Part shown: piece by piece, positions 25,733-32,790 of the stretch
How positions within the stretch are numbered: position 1 is the stretch's first letter
How the letters are laid out: each line of letters starts with the position of its first letter
Origin: Bacteroidota bacterium
GTDB taxonomy: Bacteria; Bacteroidota; Bacteroidia; Flavobacteriales; Weeksellaceae
Assembly (NCBI GenBank): GCA_023423715.1
Contig: JAFAFC010000005.1
Coordinates: 133,164-197,163, forward strand
DNA: 64,000 nucleotides
Direction: 5' to 3'
Translations under genes and position numbers: made by a program
The notes under the pieces: model-generated
What the model was told of the DNA's origin: nothing
Database searches by the model: none
What the model saw: only the letters and a program-made list of their open reading frames with translations

Positions 25733-26161
25733 TTAAACGTCTTTGATAAAATCTTCGTACTCGTAGAAAAATGTTTCGAAAGCCGTCATTTTTTCGACAA
25801 AAAATTCGAAAATCTCTTGCCATGTATTTTTGTTGTAAATCGATACGTTTTCTTTTGCAACCCAAACTCGTGAGATAATTTTACCATTTTCCAATTCGTA
25901 AAACTCTTCTCTACGAACCGGCCCAACGTAATCTTCCAAAAGAGATTCTAGGCTCCAAATCTTGTTATAATAAGCATCACGATAGACTTCGTCTTTCATT
26001 TCGATATCCAAAGAAACTTCTGCTTTTTTGGCTTCTGCCGTGAACTTGAATGAAAAATCTTTGATCTTTGTATCATACAACAACCATTTTCTCGGAAATG
26101 ATTTCCCAAAAGCCACCCAAAACTCTTTCTTTAATTGCTGCGCTTCCTGCTTACTAAACAT
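25733..26161 (-). CDS. DUF4268 protein
   Basis: The 142-residue protein starts MFSKQEAQQLKKEFWVAFGKSFPRKWLLYDTKIKDF, the usual start of the DUF4268 family in flavobacteria. It continues with FTAEAKKAEVSLDIEMKDEVYR and ends in an aromatic, acidic segment (TAFETFFYEYEDFIKDV). Some DUF4268 domains occur in endonuclease-like proteins; this short stand-alone form has no visible catalytic motif. No function can be assigned. It has its own -7 element, divergent from the Rrf2 gene, and its 3' end almost meets gldG. Confidence 0.7.
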   Translation of the reverse strand: MFSKQEAQQLKKEFWVAFGKSFPRKWLLYDTKIKDFSFKFTAEAKKAEVSLDIEMKDEVYRDAYYNKIWSLESLLEDYVGPVRREEFYELENGKIISRVWVAKENVSIYNKNTWQEIFEFFVEKMTAFETFFYEYEDFIKDV

Positions 26162-26183
26162 AGATTTTCTTTAAAAAAACATT

Positions 26184-26191
26184 CAAATATA
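26184..26191 (-). promoter_or_regulatory. -7 element of the DUF4268 gene
   Basis: TATATTTG on the minus strand, 22 nt before the ATG at 26161; weak -33. Confidence 0.4.
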
Positions 26192-26207
26192 GCCTAATTA
26201 TAGTAAA

Positions 26208-26236
26208 TTGAACATGCTAAAAAATTAGTATTTTTG
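26208..26236 (+). promoter_or_regulatory. Promoter of the Rrf2 regulator gene
   Basis: TTG (26208-26210), 18-bp spacer, TATTTTTG (26229-26236), only 4 nt before the ATG at 26241; this predicts a leaderless transcript. Confidence 0.55.
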
Positions 26237-26240
26237 TCTC

Positions 26241-26648
26241 ATGCTGTCCAAGAAATCCCAATACGCATTTAAAGCATTGTCCTATTTAGTTGACAAAAAA
26301 GAACAAGGTCCTGTTTTGATTTCCGAAATTTCGGAGACCAAAAAAATTCCTTTGAAATTCTTAGAAAACATTCTTCTTCAACTTAAGAATGCTGAAATTC
26401 TTGACTCTAAAAAGGGAAAAGGCGGCGGCTATTTCTTTAAAGCAGAGCCTAAAGATGTCAGCTTAGCCAAAATTATTCGTTTGGTGAACGGCCCCATTGC
26501 CATGCTTCCTTGCGTGAGCTTGAACTTCTACGAAAAATGTGAAAATTGCAATGAAGAACATTGCGGTTTGCACGATGTGCTCATTGAAGTCCGTGATGTT
26601 ACCTTGGGAATTTTGGAGCAAAAAACGCTTTTGGATTTAACTGATTAA
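26241..26648 (+). CDS. Rrf2-family transcriptional regulator of the cys locus
   Basis: The 135-residue protein has the Rrf2 winged helix: LSKKSQYAFKALSYLVDKKEQGPVLISEISETKKIPLKFLENILLQLKNAEILDSKKGKGGGYFFKAEP, with recognition helix and wing. The C-terminal dimer region carries Cys91, Cys100, Cys103 and Cys108 (PCVSLNFYEKCENCNEEHCG). Such clusters bind an iron-sulfur cluster or sense thiols in IscR/NsrR-type members. Its place 82 bp before cysH, and a dyad in the cysH promoter, suggest that it controls sulfate assimilation. That role is inference; CymR and other Rrf2 regulators of cysteine metabolism give precedent. Confidence 0.85.
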   Translation: MLSKKSQYAFKALSYLVDKKEQGPVLISEISETKKIPLKFLENILLQLKNAEILDSKKGKGGGYFFKAEPKDVSLAKIIRLVNGPIAMLPCVSLNFYEKCENCNEEHCGLHDVLIEVRDVTLGILEQKTLLDLTD

Positions 26649-26672
26649 AATCTTTTTTTTAAAATTATTACT

Positions 26673-26687
26673 CTACTAATTTGGTAG
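26673..26687 (+). promoter_or_regulatory. Candidate operator over the cysH promoter
   Basis: The imperfect dyad CTACTAATTTGGTAG has six of seven base pairs symmetric. It contains the -33 TTG of the cysH promoter, so a bound protein would block RNA polymerase. The Rrf2 regulator next door is the natural candidate. Confidence 0.5.
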
Positions 26688-26711
26688 GTAATTAATTTTC
26701 GTTCAAATTTG
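26681..26711 (+). promoter_or_regulatory. Promoter of cysH-cysD-cysN-transporter
   Basis: TTG (26681-26683), 20-bp spacer, CAAATTTG (26704-26711; one mismatch to TAnnTTTG). The leader is about 15 nt. Confidence 0.5.
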
Positions 26712-26730
26712 CACAGTAAAAAAGTGCAAA
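26708..26730 (+). repeat. Inverted repeat between the cysH -7 box and its ATG
   Basis: TTTGCAC (26708-26714) and GTGCAAA (26724-26730) form a perfect 7-bp inverted repeat with a 9-nt spacer. It ends directly at the ATG, so it may be an operator half or an mRNA hairpin hiding the start. Confidence 0.5.
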
Positions 26731-27432
26731 ATGCAAATTAACGAAGAAGAAATTCAGAAGTTATCTACCCTTTCTTTAGTAGATGCTTTGCAATTCATCA
26801 CACAGAAATTCGGTGACTCTATCATGTTTTCTACCTCTTTGGGGCAAGAAGATCAAGTGATTACCGATGCTATTTTCAAAAATAAACTTCCAATTGACGT
26901 CTTTACTTTAGACACGGGGCGTTTATTTTACGAGCATTACGAACTTCTCGCTCAAAACAATTCTAAATATAAAATTCCGACCAAAGTTTACTTTCCAGAG
27001 TCCGAAGATGTTGAAAAATATGTGAACAAAAAAGGAATTAATGCGTTCTTCCATTCCGTTGAAAACAGAAAAGAGTGCTGTTTTATTCGAAAAGTAAAAC
27101 CTTTGAATCGAGCATTGGAAGGCGCTAAAGTATGGATTACTGGTTTACGAGCAGAACAGTCTGAAAATCGTGAACAAATGGCAATTCTCGAATGGGATGA
27201 ATCTCGAAATCTCTATAAATTCAATCCTTTAATTCATTGGACCTATCAAGACGTTTTAGACTATCTCGAACGCGAAAAAGTTCAAGATTTAAGTCTTCAC
27301 AAAAAAGGCTTTATCAGTGTGGGTTGCGTTCCTTGCACACGAGCTATTTCCGAAGGCGAAAACCCACGAGCTGGTCGTTGGTGGTGGGAAGAAAGTAAAA
27401 AAGAATGCGGCTTGCATTCCATCAAATCTTAA
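26731..27432 (+). CDS. cysH: Adenylyl-sulfate (APS-type) reductase
   Basis: CysH reduces activated sulfate to sulfite with thioredoxin. The 233-residue protein has the PP-loop-like start (FSTSLGQEDQVI) and DTGRLFYEHYELL. It also has the pair Cys116-Cys117 with CVPC (Cys199, Cys202). Four cysteines in this CC...CxxC pattern hold a 4Fe-4S cluster and mark the APS-using type. The C-terminal ECGLH (Cys226) is the catalytic motif. No APS kinase gene lies in the locus, in line with APS as substrate. It is the first gene of the operon; cysD starts 8 bp after its stop. Confidence 0.93.
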   Translation: MQINEEEIQKLSTLSLVDALQFITQKFGDSIMFSTSLGQEDQVITDAIFKNKLPIDVFTLDTGRLFYEHYELLAQNNSKYKIPTKVYFPESEDVEKYVNKKGINAFFHSVENRKECCFIRKVKPLNRALEGAKVWITGLRAEQSENREQMAILEWDESRNLYKFNPLIHWTYQDVLDYLEREKVQDLSLHKKGFISVGCVPCTRAISEGENPRAGRWWWEESKKECGLHSIKS

Positions 27433-27440
27433 TTATAATT

Positions 27441-28349
27441 ATGTACGAATTCAATACAACCTATCTCGATCAACTCGAGGCAGAAAGCATTTACATCATG
27501 CGAGAAGTGGCGGCTCAATTTGAGAAACCTGCTCTACTTTTCAGCGGTGGGAAGGACTCCATTACTCTTGTGCAATTAGCTATTAAAGCATTTGCTCCGA
27601 TGAAAATTCCATTCCCTTTGGTACACATTGATACGGGACATAATTTCCCAGAAGCTTTGCAATATCGTGATTGGCTGGCAAACGAGATTGGAGCAACCTT
27701 AATTGTTCGAAATGTTGAAGACACGATTCGTGAGAAAAAATTAACGGAACCCAAAGGAAAATTTGCGAGCCGAAATTGGTTGCAAACACATACGTTATTG
27801 GATACGATTGAAGAATTTGGTTTTGATGCTTGCATTGGCGGCGCCCGTCGTGATGAAGAAAAAGCGAGAGCTAAGGAACGTTTTTTCTCCGTTCGTGATG
27901 AGTTTGGTCAATGGGATCCGAAATTACAACGACCAGAACTTTGGAATATCTATAATGGACGAATTCACAAAGGTGAAAATGTTCGCGTTTTCCCAATTTC
28001 CAATTGGACGGAACTCGATGTTTGGGGTTATCTAGAACGAGAAAAGATTGAATTACCATCCATTTATTTCGCGCACGAACGAGACGTAATTGAATACGAT
28101 GGACAATTAATCGCCGTTTCCGACCATATTCAAATTGATGAATCGGATGAAATTCGTACTAAAAAAGTTCGCTATAGAACCGTTGGCGATATGACGTGTA
28201 CTGCCGCTGTAGAAAGCGATGCCGAAACGTTACAAGATGTTGTTCAGGAAATTCGAGCTTCAAGAATATCAGAACGCGGTGAAACGAGAATTGATGATAA
28301 AGTAACCGAAGCAGCGATGGAAGACCGTAAAAAAGGCGGTTATTTCTAA
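27441..28349 (+). CDS. cysD: Sulfate adenylyltransferase subunit 2
   Basis: CysD is the catalytic ATP pyrophosphatase subunit of ATP sulfurylase, which makes APS from sulfate and ATP with CysN. The 302 residues start at ATG 27441 (YEFNTTYLDQLEAESIYIMREV). The PP-loop LLFSGGKDSI lies at about 33-42, followed by HIDTGHNFPEALQYRD, GGARRDEEKARAKER and the C-terminal MEDRKKGGYF typical of CysD. A longer reading into cysH is rejected. It is 28 bp before cysN. Confidence 0.95.
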   Translation: MYEFNTTYLDQLEAESIYIMREVAAQFEKPALLFSGGKDSITLVQLAIKAFAPMKIPFPLVHIDTGHNFPEALQYRDWLANEIGATLIVRNVEDTIREKKLTEPKGKFASRNWLQTHTLLDTIEEFGFDACIGGARRDEEKARAKERFFSVRDEFGQWDPKLQRPELWNIYNGRIHKGENVRVFPISNWTELDVWGYLEREKIELPSIYFAHERDVIEYDGQLIAVSDHIQIDESDEIRTKKVRYRTVGDMTCTAAVESDAETLQDVVQEIRASRISERGETRIDDKVTEAAMEDRKKGGYF

Positions 28350-28377
28350 CATTCCAACCTTAATTAGCAAAAGAAAA

Positions 28378-29616
28378 ATGGACATATTACGATTAATCAC
28401 AGCAGGAAGTGTGGATGATGGGAAAAGCACTCTAATTGGTCGCTTATTATACGATAGCAAAAGTATTTTGGTGGATCAGCTGGAAGCTTTGGAAAAGCAA
28501 TCGAAAAACAAAAACGAAAACGGAATTGACTTAGCGATACTTACCGACGGTTTGCGTGCGGAAAGAGAACAAGGAATTACAATTGATGTCGCGTATCGTT
28601 ATTTCACAACACCCAAAAGAAAATTCATTATTGCGGATGCGCCCGGACATGTGCAATACACGCGAAATATGATTACTGGAGCTTCCAATTCCGAACTTAT
28701 TATTATTTTGGTTGATGCTCGCCATGGAGTTACAGAACAAACACGACGTCACTCGATTATTGCGTCATTACTTCGCATGAAAAATGTAGTCGTTGCGGTT
28801 AATAAAATGGATTTGGTGGCGTATTCTCAAGAGGTTTTTGAAAATATAAAATCAGAATATCAAAAAATAGCCGACCGTTTGGATTTGAAAAACGTTCACT
28901 TCTTCCCTATTTCTGCGTTTGTTGGTGATACTATTGTCAATCAATCCGGTGCTATGCCTTGGTATGAAGGTCCGTCGCTTCTCGATTTCTTGGAAAATGT
29001 TTCGGTTGAAAATCAGCGTTTTGATGCGCCAAGATTTCAAGTTCAATATGTTATTCGTCCACAAACCGAAGAACTGCATGATTATCGTGGTTATGCTGGG
29101 CAAATCATTTCAGGAAGCTATTCTAAAAATGATTACATTCGAATTCTACCACAAGATGTGACAACTAAGATTTCAAAAATCGAAATTCATGGAAACGAAG
29201 TAGAATCAGCTCTTGAAGGGCAACCCGCTGTACTTCATTTGGAAGAAGACATTGATGTTTCAAGAGGCGATTATTTCGTAAAATTAGATAACGAACCTGA
29301 AATTTCGAATGAAATAGAAGCGGTTGTTTGTTGGCTTGATAAGCGAGAATTGCAAGAAGGCAATAAATATCTTTTGCAACATCGTTCTAAAATTGTGAAA
29401 GCTATTGTAAAGGAAATTGAATATTCAATTGATGTCAACACTTTAGAGCAAAAACCAATCGATTCGAGCATAAAACTAAATGAAATCGTTAAAGTAAAAC
29501 TGAAAATAGCATCGCCGTTAGTTTTTGATTCGTTCGAAGTAAACAATGCAACGGGAAGCGCGATTCTCATTGATGAAACAAGTAATGCGACTGTTGGCGC
29601 TTTAATGATTTCGTAA
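28378..29616 (+). CDS. cysN: Sulfate adenylyltransferase subunit 1
   Basis: CysN is the translation-factor-like GTPase that drives CysD. Motifs: TAGSVDDGKSTLIGRLLYDS (G1), GITIDVAYRYF (G2), IADAPGHVQYTRNM (G3) and VAVNKMDLV (G4). Two beta-barrel domains follow. At 412 residues it is slightly shorter than the E. coli enzyme and has no fused APS kinase, again fitting an APS pathway without PAPS. The next gene begins one base after its stop. Confidence 0.95.
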   Translation: MDILRLITAGSVDDGKSTLIGRLLYDSKSILVDQLEALEKQSKNKNENGIDLAILTDGLRAEREQGITIDVAYRYFTTPKRKFIIADAPGHVQYTRNMITGASNSELIIILVDARHGVTEQTRRHSIIASLLRMKNVVVAVNKMDLVAYSQEVFENIKSEYQKIADRLDLKNVHFFPISAFVGDTIVNQSGAMPWYEGPSLLDFLENVSVENQRFDAPRFQVQYVIRPQTEELHDYRGYAGQIISGSYSKNDYIRILPQDVTTKISKIEIHGNEVESALEGQPAVLHLEEDIDVSRGDYFVKLDNEPEISNEIEAVVCWLDKRELQEGNKYLLQHRSKIVKAIVKEIEYSIDVNTLEQKPIDSSIKLNEIVKVKLKIASPLVFDSFEVNNATGSAILIDETSNATVGALMIS

Positions 29617-29617
29617 A

Positions 29618-30964
29618 ATGCATCATCCAAAGAAGTCGCTTTTTCCTTTGTATCTTCAAGCTCAACAAACGCATATTTTGCTGTTTGGTGAAGCTGATTT
29701 GCTTAAAAAGCGGCTTCCTTCGTATTTGGAATTTGATTTTGCATCGATCTCAATTTTTGTTTCCAATTCCGATTCTTCCGTTTTAAATGAATTTAAAAAC
29801 AAATCAGAAATCAGCATTAATAGGGGCTTTCCAAAAGAATCTGATTTCAAAAATAAAGAGGTCGCCATCTATTTGTCAACCGATAAAACCGATTGGAATT
29901 CTTTTCAAGAACAAGCGCATCAATTCTGTTCGTACGTTCATCATGATTCGGCAGAACCAATTTTAGAGCGAATTTCAAATCAAGAAAAGGAAATTATTAG
30001 AAAAGCGAAATCCGAGATTCCAAAAACGAAAACGTATCAAACTCCATATGAGGTTTTAGACTATTTTACGCAATATGCCAAAGCTGCAAAGCTTAAAGCC
30101 AATATTTTCCTAGCAATAATCGGACTTTTGTTACTTGTCGGATTTCTATTTATATCAATTTATGAACTTCATTGGTATCCCGAAGCCAAAGCATTTCTAG
30201 AGCAAGATCGCTATCTTTTTTTATGGATGATTTTGGTAGGATTTGTCGCCGAAATGGTTGCTGGATCCATGGGAATGGGCTACGGCGTAATTTGTACGAC
30301 TATTTTATTATTGCTGAATGTTCCACCACCTATTGTGAGCGCAAGTATTCACTCGGCAGAATCTTTCACATCGGCAGCGGGAACCTACAGCCATTATAAA
30401 TTGAAAAACATCAACTTCAAATTGGTAAAAAATCTGGCTCCATATGCCATTGTTGGGGCGATTATCGGCTCTTTAGCATTAACCTATCTTGGAGAAAATT
30501 ATGCCCACATTGTAAAACCAATAATCGCAGCCTATACCTTTTTTCTTGGTGTTAATATTTTCACCAAAACCCTTTCATCAAAACAAAAAAGCCGAATAAA
30601 ACGAAAAGCGACAAACTTACCATTTATTGGGACTTTAGGTGGATTTATTGATGGATTTGCGGGCGGTGGTTGGGGTCCTTTAGTTACAGGATCCTTAATT
30701 AAAGATGGTCGAACTCCACGCTACGTGGTGGGAAGTTCAACTTTCGCTAAATTTTTATTGACGATAACCAGCGCACTAACTTTTCTATTTACACTTGGAG
30801 GTCATCATTGGAATATTATTCTTGGTTTGCTATTTGGAGGCGTGATTACAGCGCCGTTTTCAGCGATGCTAACGTCTAGAATGCCCGTTAAGAAAATGAC
30901 GATTGCCATTAGTATTTTGGTGATGATTATGAGTTCTATAACCATTTACAAGTCTATTTTCTAA
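29618..30964 (+). CDS. TSUP (TauE/SafE) sulfur-anion transporter with siroheme-synthase-like N-terminal domain
   Basis: The 448-residue protein has two parts. Residues ~7-115 (SLFPLYLQAQQTHILLFGEADLLKKRLPSYL...) follow the layout of the CysG/Met8 precorrin-2 dehydrogenase N-terminus. The nucleotide-binding glycines are lost, however: LLFGEADLL stands where VGGG-A is expected. From ~157 there are eight or nine membrane segments with two TSUP repeats: EMVAGSMGMGYGVICTTILLLLNVPP and GFIDGFAGGGWGPLVTGSLIKDG. TSUP proteins move sulfite, sulfate or sulfonates. In the cys operon it is most likely sulfate uptake or sulfite handling; direction is unknown. The 3' end overlaps the next, converging gene by 11 bp. 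Confidence 0.85.
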   Translation: MHHPKKSLFPLYLQAQQTHILLFGEADLLKKRLPSYLEFDFASISIFVSNSDSSVLNEFKNKSEISINRGFPKESDFKNKEVAIYLSTDKTDWNSFQEQAHQFCSYVHHDSAEPILERISNQEKEIIRKAKSEIPKTKTYQTPYEVLDYFTQYAKAAKLKANIFLAIIGLLLLVGFLFISIYELHWYPEAKAFLEQDRYLFLWMILVGFVAEMVAGSMGMGYGVICTTILLLLNVPPPIVSASIHSAESFTSAAGTYSHYKLKNINFKLVKNLAPYAIVGAIIGSLALTYLGENYAHIVKPIIAAYTFFLGVNIFTKTLSSKQKSRIKRKATNLPFIGTLGGFIDGFAGGGWGPLVTGSLIKDGRTPRYVVGSSTFAKFLLTITSALTFLFTLGGHHWNIILGLLFGGVITAPFSAMLTSRMPVKKMTIAISILVMIMSSITIYKSIF

Positions 30965-31400
30965 TATAGGGTTTGTCAACGATTGTTGAATCTGCTTTCT
31001 TAAAGTCAAAAACTTTGGTTGTTCGCAAACTTCCATCTTCATTGTAATATTTCCAAAGTCCGTCGTAGTACCAGTTTACGTAGGTTGATGTATGCTCAAC
31101 CTTAGAAGCACCCTCTTCCATTTTTTTACCATTCGGATGATAAAAAATAATCCAAGACGTATTTCCTTTGAACTTTTCTCGGTGGTATCTTTTTCCTTGG
31201 TAGGTTGTTTTCCACGTTCCGATTTTGTTTCCAAGCTTGTATTTTCCTTTGGAAATATATTCGCCCAACTCGTCTTTATCTTTCTCAACCCAGCGCCCAT
31301 CACGAACTTTTATTTTGTCTTGAGTGACATACTGATTGATTTTCTTGGAACATGAAACCAATAAAACAAATGCACTTACGAATAGTAGAAATCGAGCCAT
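30954..31400 (-). CDS. Lipoprotein with YwqK/MORN-like repeats
   Basis: From ATG 31400 (148 residues) there is a lipoprotein signal (ARFLLFVSAFVLLVSC, Cys17). Short repeats resembling MORN/YwqK units follow: EYISKGKYKLGNKIGTWKTTY, SWIIFYHPNGKKMEEGA and WYYDGLWKYYNEDGSLRTTKVF. Such repeats fold as beta hairpins and appear in the so-called YwqK antitoxin family, but no toxin is next to it. The longer reading from 31418 (TTG) is rejected: it starts within the terminator of kbl. Function unknown. Confidence 0.65.
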   Translation of the reverse strand: MARFLLFVSAFVLLVSCSKKINQYVTQDKIKVRDGRWVEKDKDELGEYISKGKYKLGNKIGTWKTTYQGKRYHREKFKGNTSWIIFYHPNGKKMEEGASKVEHTSTYVNWYYDGLWKYYNEDGSLRTTKVFDFKKADSTIVDKPYIRK

Positions 31401-31436
31401 AAAAAAACGGAATTTCAATAAAAGTATGAAATTCCG
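31401..31436 (-). terminator. Terminator of kbl
   Basis: A 10-bp stem (CGGAATTTCA / TGAAATTCCG) with 9-nt loop; the A-run at 31401-31407 reads as a T-run on the minus strand and abuts the next ATG. Confidence 0.8.
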
Positions 31437-31462
31437 CTCTATGTTTGATTTATTTTTTGAAA

Positions 31463-32656
31463 TTAAATGACACCTAATTCTTTTCCAACTTTTTCAAAAG
31501 CAGCAATCGCCTTATCCAAATGTTCTCTTGTATGCGCCGCAGAAAGCTGAACACGAATTCTCGCTTTTCCTTTTGGCACCACGGGATAGAAGAAACCAAT
31601 AACATAAATCCCTTCATCCATCAACTTTTCAGCCATTTTTTGAGAAAGCGGAGCGTCGTAAAGCATTACCGGAACAATCGCTGCGTCACCATCAGGAATA
31701 TCAAAACCTCTGTTTTTCATTTCTGTACGGAAATACTGCGCGTTATCCATCACTTTATCACGAAGACTTGTATCATCCGAAATCATATCCAAAACTTTCA
31801 TTGCTGCACCCACAATTCCTGGCGCTAAAGAATTCGAAAATAAATACGGACGAGATCTTTGTCTCAACATATCGATGATTTCTTTTTTTCCTGATGTGAA
31901 ACCTCCTAAAGCTCCTCCTAACGCTTTTCCAAGTGTTGATGTGATAATATCCACTCTACCCATCACTTCATTCGCTTCGTGTGTTCCACGTCCTGTTTTA
32001 CCAATAAAACCAGTTGCGTGAGAATCATCAACCATAACGATTGCATCGTATTTGTCCGCAAGGTCACAAACGCCTTTTAAATCTGCAACAATTCCGTCCA
32101 TAGAGAAAACTCCATCGGTAACAATAATACGGAAACGGTGATTTTTTTCTGAAGCCGCCTTCAATTGCGCTTCCAAATCTTCCATATTGTTGTTTTTATA
32201 ACGATATCTAGCCGCTTTACACAAACGAACTCCGTCAATAATTGAAGCGTGGTTTAGTTCATCTGAAATAATAGCATCTTCTTCTGAAAACAAAGGCTCG
32301 AAAACCCCACCATTAGCATCAAAACAAGCAGCATACAAGATCGTATCTTCCATTCCTAAGAATTTAGAAACTTTCGCTTCCAATTCTTTGTGAATATCTT
32401 GTGTTCCACAAATAAAACGAACCGAAGACATCCCATATCCATGTGACTGAATCGCATCTTGAGATGCTTTGATAACCTCAGCATTATCCGATAATCCTAA
32501 ATAATTATTCGCACAAAAATTGAGTAATTTTTTCCCATTAGCAACGATTTCTGCGGATTGAGGCGACGTAATAATTCGCTCTCTCTTAAAAAGTCCTTCG
32601 TTATCTATATTTTGAAGTTCAGATTGTAAATGATCTACAAATTTTGATGATAGCAT
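31463..32656 (-). CDS. kbl: Glycine C-acetyltransferase (2-amino-3-ketobutyrate CoA ligase)
   Basis: This PLP enzyme joins glycine and acetyl-CoA, or cleaves 2-amino-3-oxobutyrate in threonine breakdown. The 397-residue alpha-oxoamine synthase shows CANNYLGLSDN, GYGMSSVRFICGTQ (oxoamine signature), MVDDSHATGFIGKTGRGTHE and the PLP lysine in ITSTLGKALGGALGG. The RFICGTQ form and overall length fit KBL rather than BioF, HemA or serine palmitoyltransferase, but in Bacteroidota similar sequences can be SPT. No tdh is adjacent. Confidence 0.85.
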   Translation of the reverse strand: MLSSKFVDHLQSELQNIDNEGLFKRERIITSPQSAEIVANGKKLLNFCANNYLGLSDNAEVIKASQDAIQSHGYGMSSVRFICGTQDIHKELEAKVSKFLGMEDTILYAACFDANGGVFEPLFSEEDAIISDELNHASIIDGVRLCKAARYRYKNNNMEDLEAQLKAASEKNHRFRIIVTDGVFSMDGIVADLKGVCDLADKYDAIVMVDDSHATGFIGKTGRGTHEANEVMGRVDIITSTLGKALGGALGGFTSGKKEIIDMLRQRSRPYLFSNSLAPGIVGAAMKVLDMISDDTSLRDKVMDNAQYFRTEMKNRGFDIPDGDAAIVPVMLYDAPLSQKMAEKLMDEGIYVIGFFYPVVPKGKARIRVQLSAAHTREHLDKAIAAFEKVGKELGVI

Positions 32657-32732
32657 TTTTCGTAATTTTAGTTTCGCTAAGATACTAATTTAGGCTCGAT
32701 TTCCCGACTTGGATTCCCATAAAAATTCGTTA

Positions 32733-32762
32733 AAAACAAAAAGCATCTTCCGAAGAAGATGC
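32733..32762 (-). terminator. Terminator of dacB
   Basis: An 8-bp stem (GCATCTTC / GAAGATGC) with a 4-nt loop, followed on the minus strand by a T-rich tract. Confidence 0.8.
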
Positions 32763-32790
32763 CTTAATTTCTATTTTAATTTACAGAATT

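Noticed and set aside
27515..27835. Antisense open frame within cysD
   Set aside because: Mirror of the conserved cysD frame; no independent support.
30954..31400. YwqK-type antitoxin of a toxin-antitoxin pair
   Set aside because: Only the repeat type is similar. It has a lipoprotein signal and no toxin gene next to it.
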